In this document: positions 17,170 to 25,492 of the stretch, piece after piece
How the letters are laid out: each line of letters opens with the position of its first letter
Numbering within the stretch: position 1 is the first letter of the stretch
DNA from: Cesiribacter sp964504565
GTDB taxonomy: Bacteria > Bacteroidota > Bacteroidia > Cytophagales > Cyclobacteriaceae
Assembly (NCBI GenBank): GCA_964504565.1
Contig: CAZDEY010000007.1
Location: 189,674-253,673, forward strand
Reading direction: 5' to 3'
DNA: 64,000 nt
Notes under the pieces: model-generated
Told to the model about the DNA's origin: nothing
What the model saw: only the letters and a program-made list of their open reading frames with translations
The model's database searches: none
Position numbers and translations under genes: made by a program

Positions 17170-17555
17170 AAGGAACTTAGGCTTAGGGATTCTTTGGCGG
17201 GTTTGCCTGATAATAGAATAGCTGACGTTCAGTCTAAAAGTTGGCTCTAATAACTTGTTAGGTCAATTGATGAGTAATAGCCTTACCTGCATTTCTTAAA
17301 TATTGGATCTGGTTGCCATTATATAAGGTTGATTTGTGGTGCCATCAATGTTTTAAGCCCAGATTGACCCATAATTATAGTTGATGGCAATGAGTGATTA
17401 AAATTCTTAACTAGATTCTATTTAGTATCATTTAGCTTTGTTAAGTGGAAAGATTGTATATCACCTTATAATTTATACACTAAAGTATCCTACAATAACG
17501 TACTGAAACGCTTAATTGGTGTTTAACCTTTCTTTTTAATTCGCAAATAAATTTG
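17170..17555. other. AT-rich intergenic stretch without a gene
   Basis: No credible reading frame. One inverted repeat (TGCCATCAA at 17340-17348 and TTGATGGCA at 17381-17389) could form a stem with a 32-base loop. Nothing else is recognisable. Confidence 0.5.
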
Positions 17556-17753
17556 CTATCCATACCTAGATTTAAGATATTGTTTATCAACTATAAGGTT
17601 CATTATTCTTTGGTGACCTTCATCAAAGGTTAAATAGCCATACCTGATTTCCTCGATTATAACTGCCACATCGCACACAAAATCGGTGTTATCACCCTTA
17701 GGTTGGTCATTATTAAGTTGATGAATAGCCAACAACAAGTTTAAATCAGCCAT
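17556..17753 (-). CDS. Small hypothetical protein (65 aa), divergent from an XRE regulator
   Basis: A 65-residue soluble protein starting with ATG (MADLNLLLAIHQLNNDQ). It is mostly alpha-helical and acidic in the middle (VCDVAVIIEEIRYGYLTFDEGHQ) with a basic C-terminus. No ribosome-binding sequence of the AGGAG type is visible, as usual in this phylum. It shares the regulatory gap 17754-17835 with the divergent XRE gene, so control by that repressor is plausible. Family unknown. Confidence 0.5.
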   Translation of the reverse strand: MADLNLLLAIHQLNNDQPKGDNTDFVCDVAVIIEEIRYGYLTFDEGHQRIMNLIVDKQYLKSRYG

Positions 17754-17794
17754 GGTTGGTTGTTTTTTGGAAGTGGAAATGAGTAATTTAATAT

Positions 17795-17837
17795 ATTAAG
17801 AATTACTTTAATTTTAAAACTTTATTAAGAATAACTT
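17795..17837. promoter_or_regulatory. Two direct repeats, probable operators of the XRE regulator
   Basis: ATTAAGAATTACTT (17795-17808) and ATTAAGAATAACTT (17824-17837) differ at one base and are spaced 29 bases start to start. Each contains an imperfect AAG-n5-CTT dyad. The second overlaps the TTG start of the XRE gene, fitting autorepression. Confidence 0.55.
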
Positions 17838-18324
17838 GAATAGCGATAAAATTTTCGGAAAAAAGTTGAAGGAGCTACGCAAGAATGCGGGGCTAACCCA
17901 AACGCAGTTGGCAGAAGTGTTATACCAGAAAACTGGTAAGCATTTAACCGTAGCCAGTATTTCTTATTACGAAACTGGTACCAACCTACCGGCCCTTTCT
18001 ATGCTGCCTGCTTTGGCTGAGATTCTGGGCGTTTCTATTGATGGTTTATTTGGAAGAGAGCATCCACTGCTTCAGTACCCAGAGGTTGAATACGAGGTTC
18101 ATCCGCTCCAGCGAGATTTGGAACGTATTGAAAGAAATTACAAAATGGCAGTTAATGAGCAGGAGCGCACTAGCTTTAACTTGGTCGCCGAGCCGGTAGA
18201 AGTAAATCCGGAGGACCATAAAATACTGCTCTCAATAGCTAAACGCCAGCAAGAAGAGATTAAGTTTCTGCGGGCTAAGTTCAACTTGGTTCGGGATATG
18301 ATGAAAGAATTAAAGAGTATATAA
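17836..18324 (+). CDS. XRE-family transcriptional regulator
   Basis: A 162-residue DNA-binding protein. Residues ~5-70 form a helix-turn-helix_3 domain (LKELRKNAGLTQTQLAEVLYQ, LTVASISYYETGTNLPALSMLPALAEILGVSIDGLFG). The C-terminal half is charged and ends in a likely coiled coil (SIAKRQQEEIKFLRAKF), probably for dimerisation. No ATG is available between the upstream in-frame stop (17815) and the domain, so TTG at 17836 is the start. It is divergent from a 65-aa gene and has a strong terminator. Confidence 0.85.
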   Translation: MNSDKIFGKKLKELRKNAGLTQTQLAEVLYQKTGKHLTVASISYYETGTNLPALSMLPALAEILGVSIDGLFGREHPLLQYPEVEYEVHPLQRDLERIERNYKMAVNEQERTSFNLVAEPVEVNPEDHKILLSIAKRQQEEIKFLRAKFNLVRDMMKELKSI

Positions 18325-18336
18325 TTCGAGTTGTAC

Positions 18337-18373
18337 AAAAAGAAAGCCCTGAATAGTTCAGGGCTTTCTTTTT
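18337..18373 (+). terminator. Strong bidirectional terminator
   Basis: Perfect stem AAGCCCTGAA/TTCAGGGCTT with a 3-base loop, flanked by A-rich and T-rich runs, so it can serve both the XRE gene and the convergent TPR gene. Confidence 0.88.
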
Positions 18374-18404
18374 AATTAAAACGGAAATAATAATTCTATA
18401 CCTA

Positions 18405-19748
18405 TTAATCCTCCATAAGAAAACTTATCTCACTAATATAGCGGCGGACTTTCTTCAGGCGGGCTATTAATAAAAACATACCTACTGCCAGCATAATAGT
18501 AAGAATAACCGGTATCCAGAATGCCTGCCAGATTTGGCTGCGTTTTTTCTCGGCAGTATTTATTTGCGCAGTAAGCTGGTGCTTTTCACTGGCAAAGTTT
18601 ACCACATACTGCTTATTAAGCAGCCCCAATTTATCTTTAAGGGTTTGGAGCTGGTTCATATATTCCAGCATCAACTCATTGCAGCGAATGAGTTGATTAT
18701 TTATAAGACGAATATCCTCGTTGCTATTAATATTCTTACTTCTATCTAAAGTTTCTGAAAGAAGTTTTAAACTTTGAAAAACATTTTCTTCTTCGTCTAC
18801 AAAGTTTTCTGTTTTCAGTTCTATACATTTTTCGAGGTATAGTATTGCAGAGTCAGTAGAATTAGTGGTTAGATATGATTTTGCAAGTAGGTTATACGTT
18901 GATCGTGCTAACGTCAAGGAGTTTAGCGAAATACGTTCTGAACTATTGTTTACTCCATTTAATTCCAAAGACTTAGAAAAGTTAACTCTAGCTAGAAACG
19001 GCTCATTAATAAGTTGTGCTTCACCTAAATTGTGATATAAATAAGCTAATGGTAGAGTTGATTCTAAAGTAGAAGCTATAGATATTCCTCTGAAATAGGA
19101 TTTTTTAGCCGACTTGAGATTTCCTTCTTTATAGAACAATGTTCCCTGTAAGTTCAGTAAATAAGCTTTTTCCTCTTCAAAATTCTTGTGGGTTGCTATT
19201 TCCAGCCCATTGTTTACAGAAATATGTCCTGCGCTATATCTTTTAAGTTCTAATTCATAAATTCCCTTATTGCGAAAAGCTATAGTTTGTTCTTTTTCAG
19301 TATTTACATTGTTTTGATAAATAAACAGCGCTTTGTCGACATATCTAAGAGCAGTGTATAAATCTCCTGTTGCCCTAAAAATGTTAGAGAGGTTATTTAA
19401 ATTGTCAGCTAATGCAACTGAATTTTCATCGAAGCTCTCATATATATCAATAGCACTGAAATAGTATGAAGCAGCAGCACCCAGATAGCCTTGAGTTTCC
19501 TTTATTTCGGCTACCGCAGCATAGCTAGCTCCCTGCCATTCCAGATTATTATTAGATGCTGCTATATGTCTTATTCTATTTAGAATCTGAACCGCAGAAT
19601 CTTCATTGGTTGTTCTTAGGCCCAAATATAATTCCCATAATTCGTTCAGCTGATTTTTGGTATCAACGTTGCTATTATGTTTGCCTTGAGATAAGGTATT
19701 ATTGCTAATGAATAGTAATATTACTAAAGCTATTACGGAAGCTCTCAT
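18405..19748 (-). CDS. Exported TPR-repeat membrane protein
   Basis: A 447-residue protein with a signal peptide (ending NTLSQ), then about seven TPR-like helix pairs (e.g. ALADNLNNLSNIFRATGDLYTAL and AYLYHNLGEAQL, shown only in part), a coiled coil, one membrane helix (FWIPVILTIMLAVGMFLLIA) and a 20-residue basic cytosolic tail. In Bacteroidota this layout normally continues into a histidine kinase or LuxR-type HTH. Here it stops after LKKVRRYISEISFLMED, so no output domain remains. The reading frame is intact. The gene is AT-rich. A 56-aa lipoprotein gene lies upstream in the same direction. Confidence 0.7.
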   Translation of the reverse strand: MRASVIALVILLFISNNTLSQGKHNSNVDTKNQLNELWELYLGLRTTNEDSAVQILNRIRHIAASNNNLEWQGASYAAVAEIKETQGYLGAAASYYFSAIDIYESFDENSVALADNLNNLSNIFRATGDLYTALRYVDKALFIYQNNVNTEKEQTIAFRNKGIYELELKRYSAGHISVNNGLEIATHKNFEEEKAYLLNLQGTLFYKEGNLKSAKKSYFRGISIASTLESTLPLAYLYHNLGEAQLINEPFLARVNFSKSLELNGVNNSSERISLNSLTLARSTYNLLAKSYLTTNSTDSAILYLEKCIELKTENFVDEEENVFQSLKLLSETLDRSKNINSNEDIRLINNQLIRCNELMLEYMNQLQTLKDKLGLLNKQYVVNFASEKHQLTAQINTAEKKRSQIWQAFWIPVILTIMLAVGMFLLIARLKKVRRYISEISFLMED

Positions 19749-19822
19749 ATATAGTGTTTGAATCCACTAATATATAAATGATAATAGCTAACAAGAAATT
19801 ATACTCTTATTAAAAGGTACTC

Positions 19823-19993
19823 TTAATTAGAACCTGGCTTTTTAGGAGGAACATTACCTGTGCCGTTAGTATCAGTATCGTCACTAGCAACCTCATTAGA
19901 AACATTATTAGGGGTGATTTCAGCGGCCTCGTCAGCGCAAGAATATAAACTGGCGGTGAAAAGAAGGGCGGCGGCAAAGAATAATTTTTTCAT
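19823..19993 (-). CDS. Small lipoprotein (56 aa)
   Basis: An ATG at 19993 opens a 56-codon frame: MKKLFFAAALLFTASLYSC is a textbook lipoprotein signal, and the mature peptide starts C-ADEAAE and ends with a polar, Asp/Thr/Asn-rich, then Pro/Lys tail (VPPKKPGSN). The acidic residues after the Cys fit the surface lipoprotein export signal. The mature peptide is only 38 residues. It lies 74 bases upstream of the exported TPR protein in the same direction. Function unknown. Confidence 0.75.
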   Translation of the reverse strand: MKKLFFAAALLFTASLYSCADEAAEITPNNVSNEVASDDTDTNGTGNVPPKKPGSN

Positions 19994-20563
19994 AATATTT
20001 AAGTTTGTATTTTTACGTTACTGATGTAATATTACGAGTATAAATATAAATATTTACGCTAACTATAAACCAAAACAGCAGTCAGGTAATTTTTCGCCTT
20101 TTTTAGATAAGCTATATATACCTTGTACAAGCTAAGATTTATTGATCAAACAAGCTATGGTTACTTAAAGTATTACTTTAATTATGGGATGTAATAAATG
20201 GATTAAGAATAGGATATAAAATATCTTATTCTACTCAATAATTCGGTTTATTACATCTAAATGATTATATTATACTTATATCACTCCCGCAATTTTTCTG
20301 CACATCCCTTATTTAATTAAGAATAAATTAAAAGTTTAATCTATTATTTAATTCCCAGTTGATTGTGTTTTACCTTATCAAATAATAAATACCTTGGGTC
20401 AGTTTGATATTTTGGTATTCGAGTACGCTTACCCAAGAGTACCTGAATTAGGGTAAAGGGTTATATTAACGAGACTGGTATTCATGATGGTCTAGATTTG
20501 CCAAGTGAAGACAAAAAAACAGGGCCCGTTGCTGAGCCCTGTTCTTTTAGCATAAATTTTTTA
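19994..20563. other. AT-rich intergenic region with an extended hairpin
   Basis: No credible gene. Between 20188 and 20257 the arms GATGTAATAAA and TTTATTACATC enclose a second imperfect stem (AGAATAGGATAT and ATATCTTATTCT), giving a ~70-base extended hairpin. It could be a small RNA, a transposon relic or a repeat. The lysS terminator is at the right end. Confidence 0.5.
20511..20543 (-). terminator. lysS terminator
   Basis: Stem AACAGGGC/GCCCTGTT with a 10-base loop. Read leftward it is followed by seven T, giving termination of lysS. Confidence 0.85.
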
Positions 20564-22300
20564 CTATCCGTTAATCCAGCCTTCCACTTCTTCTTTAGAT
20601 GGATTTTTCACTTCCTTAAGCTTCATCTTTTTACGGGTTCCGCATATATCGTTAAAAAGCTTACTAGGCACACTATTTTTTAATTGCTCTATAGTTAGAA
20701 TCTTTAGCTCCCGAAGAATAGGAATAAGGTCTTCGCGTATGCCCTGATCGGTATAGTCCTTATCGGAGGCATACTGTACCTTTTTCTCCGGACGCATCTG
20801 CGGGAAGAAGAGCACATCCTGAATGGAATTGCTATTGGTCATAATCATGCTAAGCCGATCAATGCCAATGCCTAAACCCGCTGTGGGCGGCATGCCGTAT
20901 TCCAGTGAACGAAGGAAATCCTCGTCCAGTACCATAGCTTCCTCGTCGCCACGCTTGCCTAATTCTATTTGTTCCTCAAAGCGTTTGCGCTGGTCGATAG
21001 GGTCGTTGAGTTCCGAGAAGGCATTACAGATTTCCTTGCCGTTACATATTGCCTCGAAGCGTTCAACCAAACCTTCTTTATCGCGGTGGCGCTTGGCCAG
21101 CGGGCTCATTTCAACCGGATAGTCAGTGATAAAGGTTGGCTGAATTAGGTGAGGCTCGCACTTTTCACCAAAAATTTCGTCAATCAGCTTGCCTTTGCCC
21201 ATGCTTTCGTTAACCGGAACGTGTAGTTGATGAGCAGTTTCGCGCAATTGAGCTTCGTCCATTTCACTAATATCTATTTTAGTGAAGTGTTCAATAGCTT
21301 CAAACATGGTAAAGCGTTTCCAGGGGCGCTGGAAGTCAATTACGTTCTGGCCAACCTGAACTTTAGTATCGCCGTGTAGGTCCAGCGCAATGCGCTCCAC
21401 CATTTCTTCCACGCAATCCATCATCCACTGGTAGTCTTTATAGGCTACGTAAAGCTCCATTTGGGTAAACTCCGGGTTGTGGAACCGGCTCATGCCCTCG
21501 TTGCGGAAGTCTTTGGCAAATTCGTATACCGCATCAAACCCGCCTACTATAAGCCTTTTTAGGTAAAGTTCGTTGGCAATACGCATATACAGGGTCATAT
21601 CCAGCGTATTGTGGTGCGTTTTAAACGGACGGGCCGCTGCACCCCCGTAGAGCGGTTGCAAAATTGGGGTTTCCACCTCCAGATAGCCGCGCTCGTTCAG
21701 GAAGTTGCGCATACTTTGTACCAGTTGGCTGCGCTTTTTAAAAGTTTCGCGTACGTGCGGGTTTACTATCAGATCTACGTAACGCTGGCGGTAGCGATGC
21801 TCAGGGTCGTCAAAGGCATCGTATACGTGTACGTTCCCTTCTTCATCCTCCTCACGTTTTACTATAGGCAGCGGCCGTAACGATTTAGAAAGAAGTTTAA
21901 ACTGGCTAACATGAATAGAAATTTCGCCGGTTTGGGTAGTAAACACGTGTCCCCTCACGCCTACTATATCACCAATATCCAGCAGTTTCTTAAATATTGT
22001 ATTATAGAGTGCTTTGTCCTCGCCGGGTGCAATATCATCGCGACGCAGGTAAATTTGTATGCGGCCGGTGCTATCTTGTAGTTCGGCAAAGGAGGCCGAG
22101 CCCATAATTCGGGCACTCATTAGGCGGCCAGCAATGCTTACATCTTTGTAATCGTGCTTTTGCTTTGCGTAGTTCTGATGGATTTCTTCGGCGGTAACAT
22201 TTACCTCAAAGCTATCGGCCGGGTAGGGTTCAATGCCTAATTTTCTTAATTCTTCCAGCTCGTGACGCCGGCGTTGTTCCTGTTCGCTCAGTATATGCAT
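20564..22300 (-). CDS. lysS: Lysyl-tRNA synthetase, class II
   Basis: Charges tRNA-Lys. The 578-residue protein has an N-terminal OB-fold anticodon-binding domain (~55-165, VSIAGRLMSARIMG, SFAELQDSTGRIQIY) and the class II catalytic core: motif 1 (VETPILQP), motif 2 (FRNEGMSRFHNPEFTQME) and motif 3 (GLGIGIDRLSMIM). After motif 3 a C-terminal extension of ~85 residues (from the end of the core to EGWING) is present, as commonly seen in Bacteroidota LysS. The start is ATG at 22300, with a possible weak -7 element (TATCTTCG) about 25 bases upstream. Confidence 0.97.
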   Translation of the reverse strand: MHILSEQEQRRRHELEELRKLGIEPYPADSFEVNVTAEEIHQNYAKQKHDYKDVSIAGRLMSARIMGSASFAELQDSTGRIQIYLRRDDIAPGEDKALYNTIFKKLLDIGDIVGVRGHVFTTQTGEISIHVSQFKLLSKSLRPLPIVKREEDEEGNVHVYDAFDDPEHRYRQRYVDLIVNPHVRETFKKRSQLVQSMRNFLNERGYLEVETPILQPLYGGAAARPFKTHHNTLDMTLYMRIANELYLKRLIVGGFDAVYEFAKDFRNEGMSRFHNPEFTQMELYVAYKDYQWMMDCVEEMVERIALDLHGDTKVQVGQNVIDFQRPWKRFTMFEAIEHFTKIDISEMDEAQLRETAHQLHVPVNESMGKGKLIDEIFGEKCEPHLIQPTFITDYPVEMSPLAKRHRDKEGLVERFEAICNGKEICNAFSELNDPIDQRKRFEEQIELGKRGDEEAMVLDEDFLRSLEYGMPPTAGLGIGIDRLSMIMTNSNSIQDVLFFPQMRPEKKVQYASDKDYTDQGIREDLIPILRELKILTIEQLKNSVPSKLFNDICGTRKKMKLKEVKNPSKEEVEGWING

Positions 22301-22336
22301 AGAAAAGCTAATTTACTGGGGCGAAGATAGTAATTT

Positions 22337-22449
22337 TAGTCTTGAGTACTGAGTCTTGAGTCTTGAGATTTAGGATTGAGTTAAGTTTGAAGACTAAAAA
22401 TGCTTGCCAAATTAAATTATTAGCACATCAGCACACTAACCCACTAAAC
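22337..22449. repeat. Period-7 array followed by a period-8 array
   Basis: Positions 22337-22380 hold GAGTCTT-type heptamers (TAGTCTT, GAGTACT, GAGTCTT, GAGTCTT, GAGATTT). Positions 22420-22449 hold octamers (ATTAGCAC, ATCAGCAC, ACTAACCC, ACTAAACT) that run into the stop codon of the proline dehydrogenase gene. Confidence 0.7.
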
Positions 22450-23626
22450 TTAACCCCCGCCGGTGCATTTCCTTTTTCACTAAACTGAGCTCCCGGCTGC
22501 TTTGGCCGGCTACCGAGGTGTTTTCCTGCGCTCTTCTAAATAAATAGGGCATAACTTTTTCTACCGGGCCGTAAGGTACATATTTGGCTACGTTATAACC
22601 GGCCGCTGCCAGCGTAAACGATAGGTTGTCGCTCATTCCGTAGAGCTGGGCAAAGTAAAAACGGTCATCGCTGTGCTGTACGCTGTGCTTTTCCATTAGA
22701 ACGGCCAGTAACTGATTACTGTATTCATTATGGCTGCCACTGCAAATTGCCATTCGCTGCTTATTATCCAGACTGAATTTTAGGGCTTGGTTATACAACT
22801 CATCGGTAGCTTCTTTAGTAGGATTTATTGGATCGGCATAACCCATTTCTACTGCGCGGGCCCGTTCTTTTTCCATATAGGCACCCCGTACTAATTTAGC
22901 GCCCAGCCACACATTGTGCATCGTGGCTATATGCAAGCCGTGGCGTAGCTGCTTCATGCCGTCGGCGCGGTACATTTGGTATGTATTATACACAACTGGC
23001 CGTTCGGTATTGTACTTTTTAATCATGGTGTAAGCCAGCTCATCAATAGTATCCTGAATCCAGGTTTCTTCCCCATCAATCAGCACGCGGGTACCGGCGC
23101 GGTGGGCGGCTTCGCAAATCTGATCTACCCGGGCCTGCACGTGTTCCCAAGCTGCTTGCTCCAGCTCATTCAAAGGTTCCTTAGCCTGAACTTTTGCCAG
23201 CAGACCAAACGAGCCTAAACCGGTAACCTTAAATACGCAAAACGGAATGGCGGGTGTGTTTCGGGCTTTCTCTACGGTTTGCAGAAGTTCGGCGGCAGTG
23301 GCATCAAAGTTGGCTTCCGTTTTTTCACCTTCTACCGAGTAATCTAATATAGTACCAATATTGAAGCGGGCCAGGCGGGCAATGGTAGGCTCGCTTTCGG
23401 CTATGGTTTCCCCACCGCAAAACTGCTCAAAAATAGTGCGTTTAACTGCCCATTTTACCGGTAGCCCTACTTTAAAGGCCATTTTTAGAAAGCCGGTGCC
23501 AAAGGTAGTGAGCCCCGGATTATTAATGCCGGCGAACAGCAGAAACTTCTTACGAAGTCGATTATCGGAAAGGGCGGCAAAAGCTGTAGCAGTATCGTTA
23601 AAATCAAGCGGAGCAGAAGTGGGCAT
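22436..23626 (-). CDS. Proline dehydrogenase (FAD-dependent)
   Basis: Oxidises proline to pyrroline-5-carboxylate. The 396-residue TIM-barrel protein shows LDYSVEGEKTEANFD, PFCVFKVTGLG, VLIDGEETWIQDTIDEL, VYNTYQMYRADGM, KLVRGAYMEKERARA, and the C-terminal YVPYGPVEKVMPYLFRRAQEN that binds FAD and substrate. It is the monofunctional form; no P5C dehydrogenase is in the window. A good promoter (23654-23681) and a LacI-type core palindrome (23636-23645) lie just upstream. Confidence 0.95.
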   Translation of the reverse strand: MPTSAPLDFNDTATAFAALSDNRLRKKFLLFAGINNPGLTTFGTGFLKMAFKVGLPVKWAVKRTIFEQFCGGETIAESEPTIARLARFNIGTILDYSVEGEKTEANFDATAAELLQTVEKARNTPAIPFCVFKVTGLGSFGLLAKVQAKEPLNELEQAAWEHVQARVDQICEAAHRAGTRVLIDGEETWIQDTIDELAYTMIKKYNTERPVVYNTYQMYRADGMKQLRHGLHIATMHNVWLGAKLVRGAYMEKERARAVEMGYADPINPTKEATDELYNQALKFSLDNKQRMAICSGSHNEYSNQLLAVLMEKHSVQHSDDRFYFAQLYGMSDNLSFTLAAAGYNVAKYVPYGPVEKVMPYLFRRAQENTSVAGQSSRELSLVKKEMHRRGLSLVG

Positions 23627-23635
23627 AGCAGGTGC

Positions 23636-23645
23636 GCAAACGTTT
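23636..23645. promoter_or_regulatory. LacI-type operator core (GCAAACGTTT)
   Basis: The sequence GCGCAAACGTTTTAGT shares the core GCAAACGTTT with two fuller palindromes at 45207 and 48832. It sits between the predicted -7 element and the start codon, a position suited to repression. Confidence 0.4.
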
Positions 23646-23653
23646 TAGTGGTG

Positions 23654-23681
23654 CAAATATAGCAGAGAAAGCTAATTTCAA
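23654..23681 (-). promoter_or_regulatory. Promoter of the proline dehydrogenase gene
   Basis: On the minus strand TTG (23681-23679), 17 bases, then TATATTTG (23661-23654), matching the Bacteroidota -33/-7 pattern. It is 27 bases from the ATG. Confidence 0.6.
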
Positions 23682-23807
23682 CTATACAGTATATAAATCA
23701 GCTTGGCAGAGAATTTCAAAATTAAGTAAGGCTTGCCGGGTGATAGTTACTAACTTTTCTACACCTATATACAAACAAGCCTGACAAAGGTTAATGATAT
23801 AGAAATT

Positions 23808-24332
23808 ATGGAAGAAAATAACGCTGAGTTTAAGCTTAAGGAATTATACCTGTCAGCCTTTCCGCCAATAGCCAGATTTATAGCGGCCCGGGGCGGCTCG
23901 CCTGAGCAGGCCAAGGATATATTTCAGGAATCAGTAATTATATACTACGAGCAGGTTATAAGTGGCACTAAGCAGATAACTACTTCACCGCAGGCTTACA
24001 TTTTTGGAGTGGCTAAACACAAGTGGTCTGCCCTGATGCGCCACCACAGCATTAAGACTATCGATTTGGAAGTTGAAAGACTTGATATTTTAGTGGAAGC
24101 GGAGCCGGAAGTAATTACGGACAAGCTTATGCAATTTATGAAAGTTAGCGGCCGGCGGTGTATGAACTTACTACGCTCCTTTTATTACCAAAATATATCT
24201 CTGGAAGAAATTGCCAAAACCTTTGGCTATTCGGATACCCGTTCGGCTACGGTGCAGAAGTACAAATGCCTGGAAAAAGTTAGGACGGCTGTTAAAGAAA
24301 AATCATTACAGTATGAAGACTTCCTTGGCTGA
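23808..24332 (+). CDS. ECF-type RNA polymerase sigma factor
   Basis: A 174-residue sigma-70 family protein with region 2 (SAFPPIARFIAARGGSPEQAKDIFQESVIIYYEQV) and region 4 (FYYQNISLEEIAKTFGYSD followed by an ATVQKYKCLEKVR recognition helix). The RFIAARGG..AKDIFQE pattern is common in Bacteroidota ECF factors. Its 3' end overlaps a small downstream gene by 20 bases, the usual place of an anti-sigma factor, and a clpP gene follows 18 bases later. Confidence 0.9.
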   Translation: MEENNAEFKLKELYLSAFPPIARFIAARGGSPEQAKDIFQESVIIYYEQVISGTKQITTSPQAYIFGVAKHKWSALMRHHSIKTIDLEVERLDILVEAEPEVITDKLMQFMKVSGRRCMNLLRSFYYQNISLEEIAKTFGYSDTRSATVQKYKCLEKVRTAVKEKSLQYEDFLG

Positions 24333-24579
24333 AACCAAAAGCATCGAGGCGTATCTCAATAACAAGCTTTCAGCCGAAGAACGAATTCTGTTCGAGGCTA
24401 AACTGCTTATAGATCTGCAGTTAGCGGAAAATCTGTATTGGCAGCAGCATACCTATATATTATTAAAGAGGTATAACCGTGAGCAACTAAAGAATGAGCT
24501 GGAAGAAATCCATCAGCAACTCTTTACCCAGGAACGGCATAAGAGCTTCCGGCAAAGGATTCTTTCTTTCTTTCTTTAA
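24313..24579 (+). CDS. Small protein, possible soluble anti-sigma partner
   Basis: An 88-residue helical protein (MKTSLAETKSIEAYLNN). The N-terminal IEAYLNNKLSAEERILFEAKL resembles the start of Bacteroidota anti-sigma or zf-type proteins that read IEAYLxGxLSxEE; no zinc ligands or membrane segment are present. It starts at ATG 24313, overlapping the sigma gene by 20 bases in another frame, so expression is coupled. A regulatory partner of the sigma factor is the most likely role, by position. Confidence 0.65.
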   Translation: MKTSLAETKSIEAYLNNKLSAEERILFEAKLLIDLQLAENLYWQQHTYILLKRYNREQLKNELEEIHQQLFTQERHKSFRQRILSFFL

Positions 24580-24597
24580 ATAAAAAATTATCTACGC

Positions 24598-25251
24598 ATG
24601 AACTTACCCCACGCCAGCGTGGTGCCCATGGTTATTGACAGCCAAGGCGGTACCGAACGCGCCTACGATATTTACAGCCTTCTTTTAAAAGAGCGAATAA
24701 TCTTTTTGGGTACGGCAATAAATGACCAGGTTGCCAATCTGGTGATAGCCCAACTCTTATATTTAAATAGTCAGGACCCTAAACGCCAGATTGACTTGTA
24801 TATACAATCGCCAGGCGGTAGCGTATATGCCGGTTTAGCTATTTACGATGCTATGCAATTAATTACCGCCCCGGTTTCTACGGTTGCAGTGGGTTTTTCC
24901 GGTAGTATGGGTACGGCTTTGCTAACTGCTGGTAGAGCAGGTAAACGCTACGCACTTCCGCAGGCTACCATCCATATGCACCCTACGGGCGGTGGGGCCA
25001 AGGGCTATACCGAAGATGTTAGAATTGCCACCTACGAGCAGGAGCGCCTACAAACCCAGCTCTTTCATATAATGGGTAAATACACCGGCCATAGCTGGAA
25101 GGAAATTGAGGAATTCTTTCTGCGAGACAGGTTCTTAAATGCCTTGGAGGCTAAAGAATACGGACTTATCGACGAAGTAATCGGAGATACTAGTTTACTT
25201 TTGAAGTTGGTTAAGCAGGAACACAAAGTAGAATTTTATCAGAAGGCTTAA
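24598..25251 (+). CDS. Divergent ClpP-family protease subunit
   Basis: A 217-residue serine protease of the ClpP fold. All three catalytic residues can be placed: Ser103 (VGFSGSMGTALLTAG), His128 (IHMHPTGGG) and Asp177 (LRDRFLNALEAKEYGLID). The flanks differ from housekeeping ClpP: GQAASMG is replaced by GFSGSMG, and HQPxGG by HPTGGG. It therefore looks like a paralogue that forms its own or a mixed ring. The location 18 bases after an ECF sigma/partner pair, and not next to clpX or tig, suggests stress-regulated expression. Confidence 0.85.
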   Translation: MNLPHASVVPMVIDSQGGTERAYDIYSLLLKERIIFLGTAINDQVANLVIAQLLYLNSQDPKRQIDLYIQSPGGSVYAGLAIYDAMQLITAPVSTVAVGFSGSMGTALLTAGRAGKRYALPQATIHMHPTGGGAKGYTEDVRIATYEQERLQTQLFHIMGKYTGHSWKEIEEFFLRDRFLNALEAKEYGLIDEVIGDTSLLLKLVKQEHKVEFYQKA

Positions 25252-25492
25252 TCGGCCGATCTAAGTTTAACGTCAATACCCAATGTAATAAAGTGCTAAA
25301 TATTTGTTGTTCAGTTGAAAAATAGTATTGCAACTTTAGTAAGTACCTGATATGAGGCCAGATAGGCTTGGGTTCGGTAAGCTATAGGGTAGGCAGGTAG
25401 TATCTCGGCGGATACGGATTAACGTTGAGCCATCATTTGTTAAATGAGGTAAATGGCCGAACTAAAAAAATATACGACTTTCTGAAAAAAAA

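Noticed and set aside
18405..19748. Truncated pseudogene because the TPR protein has no kinase or HTH
   Set aside because: The frame is intact, signal, repeats, coiled coil and membrane helix are all present and a terminator follows; an output-less form may be genuine.
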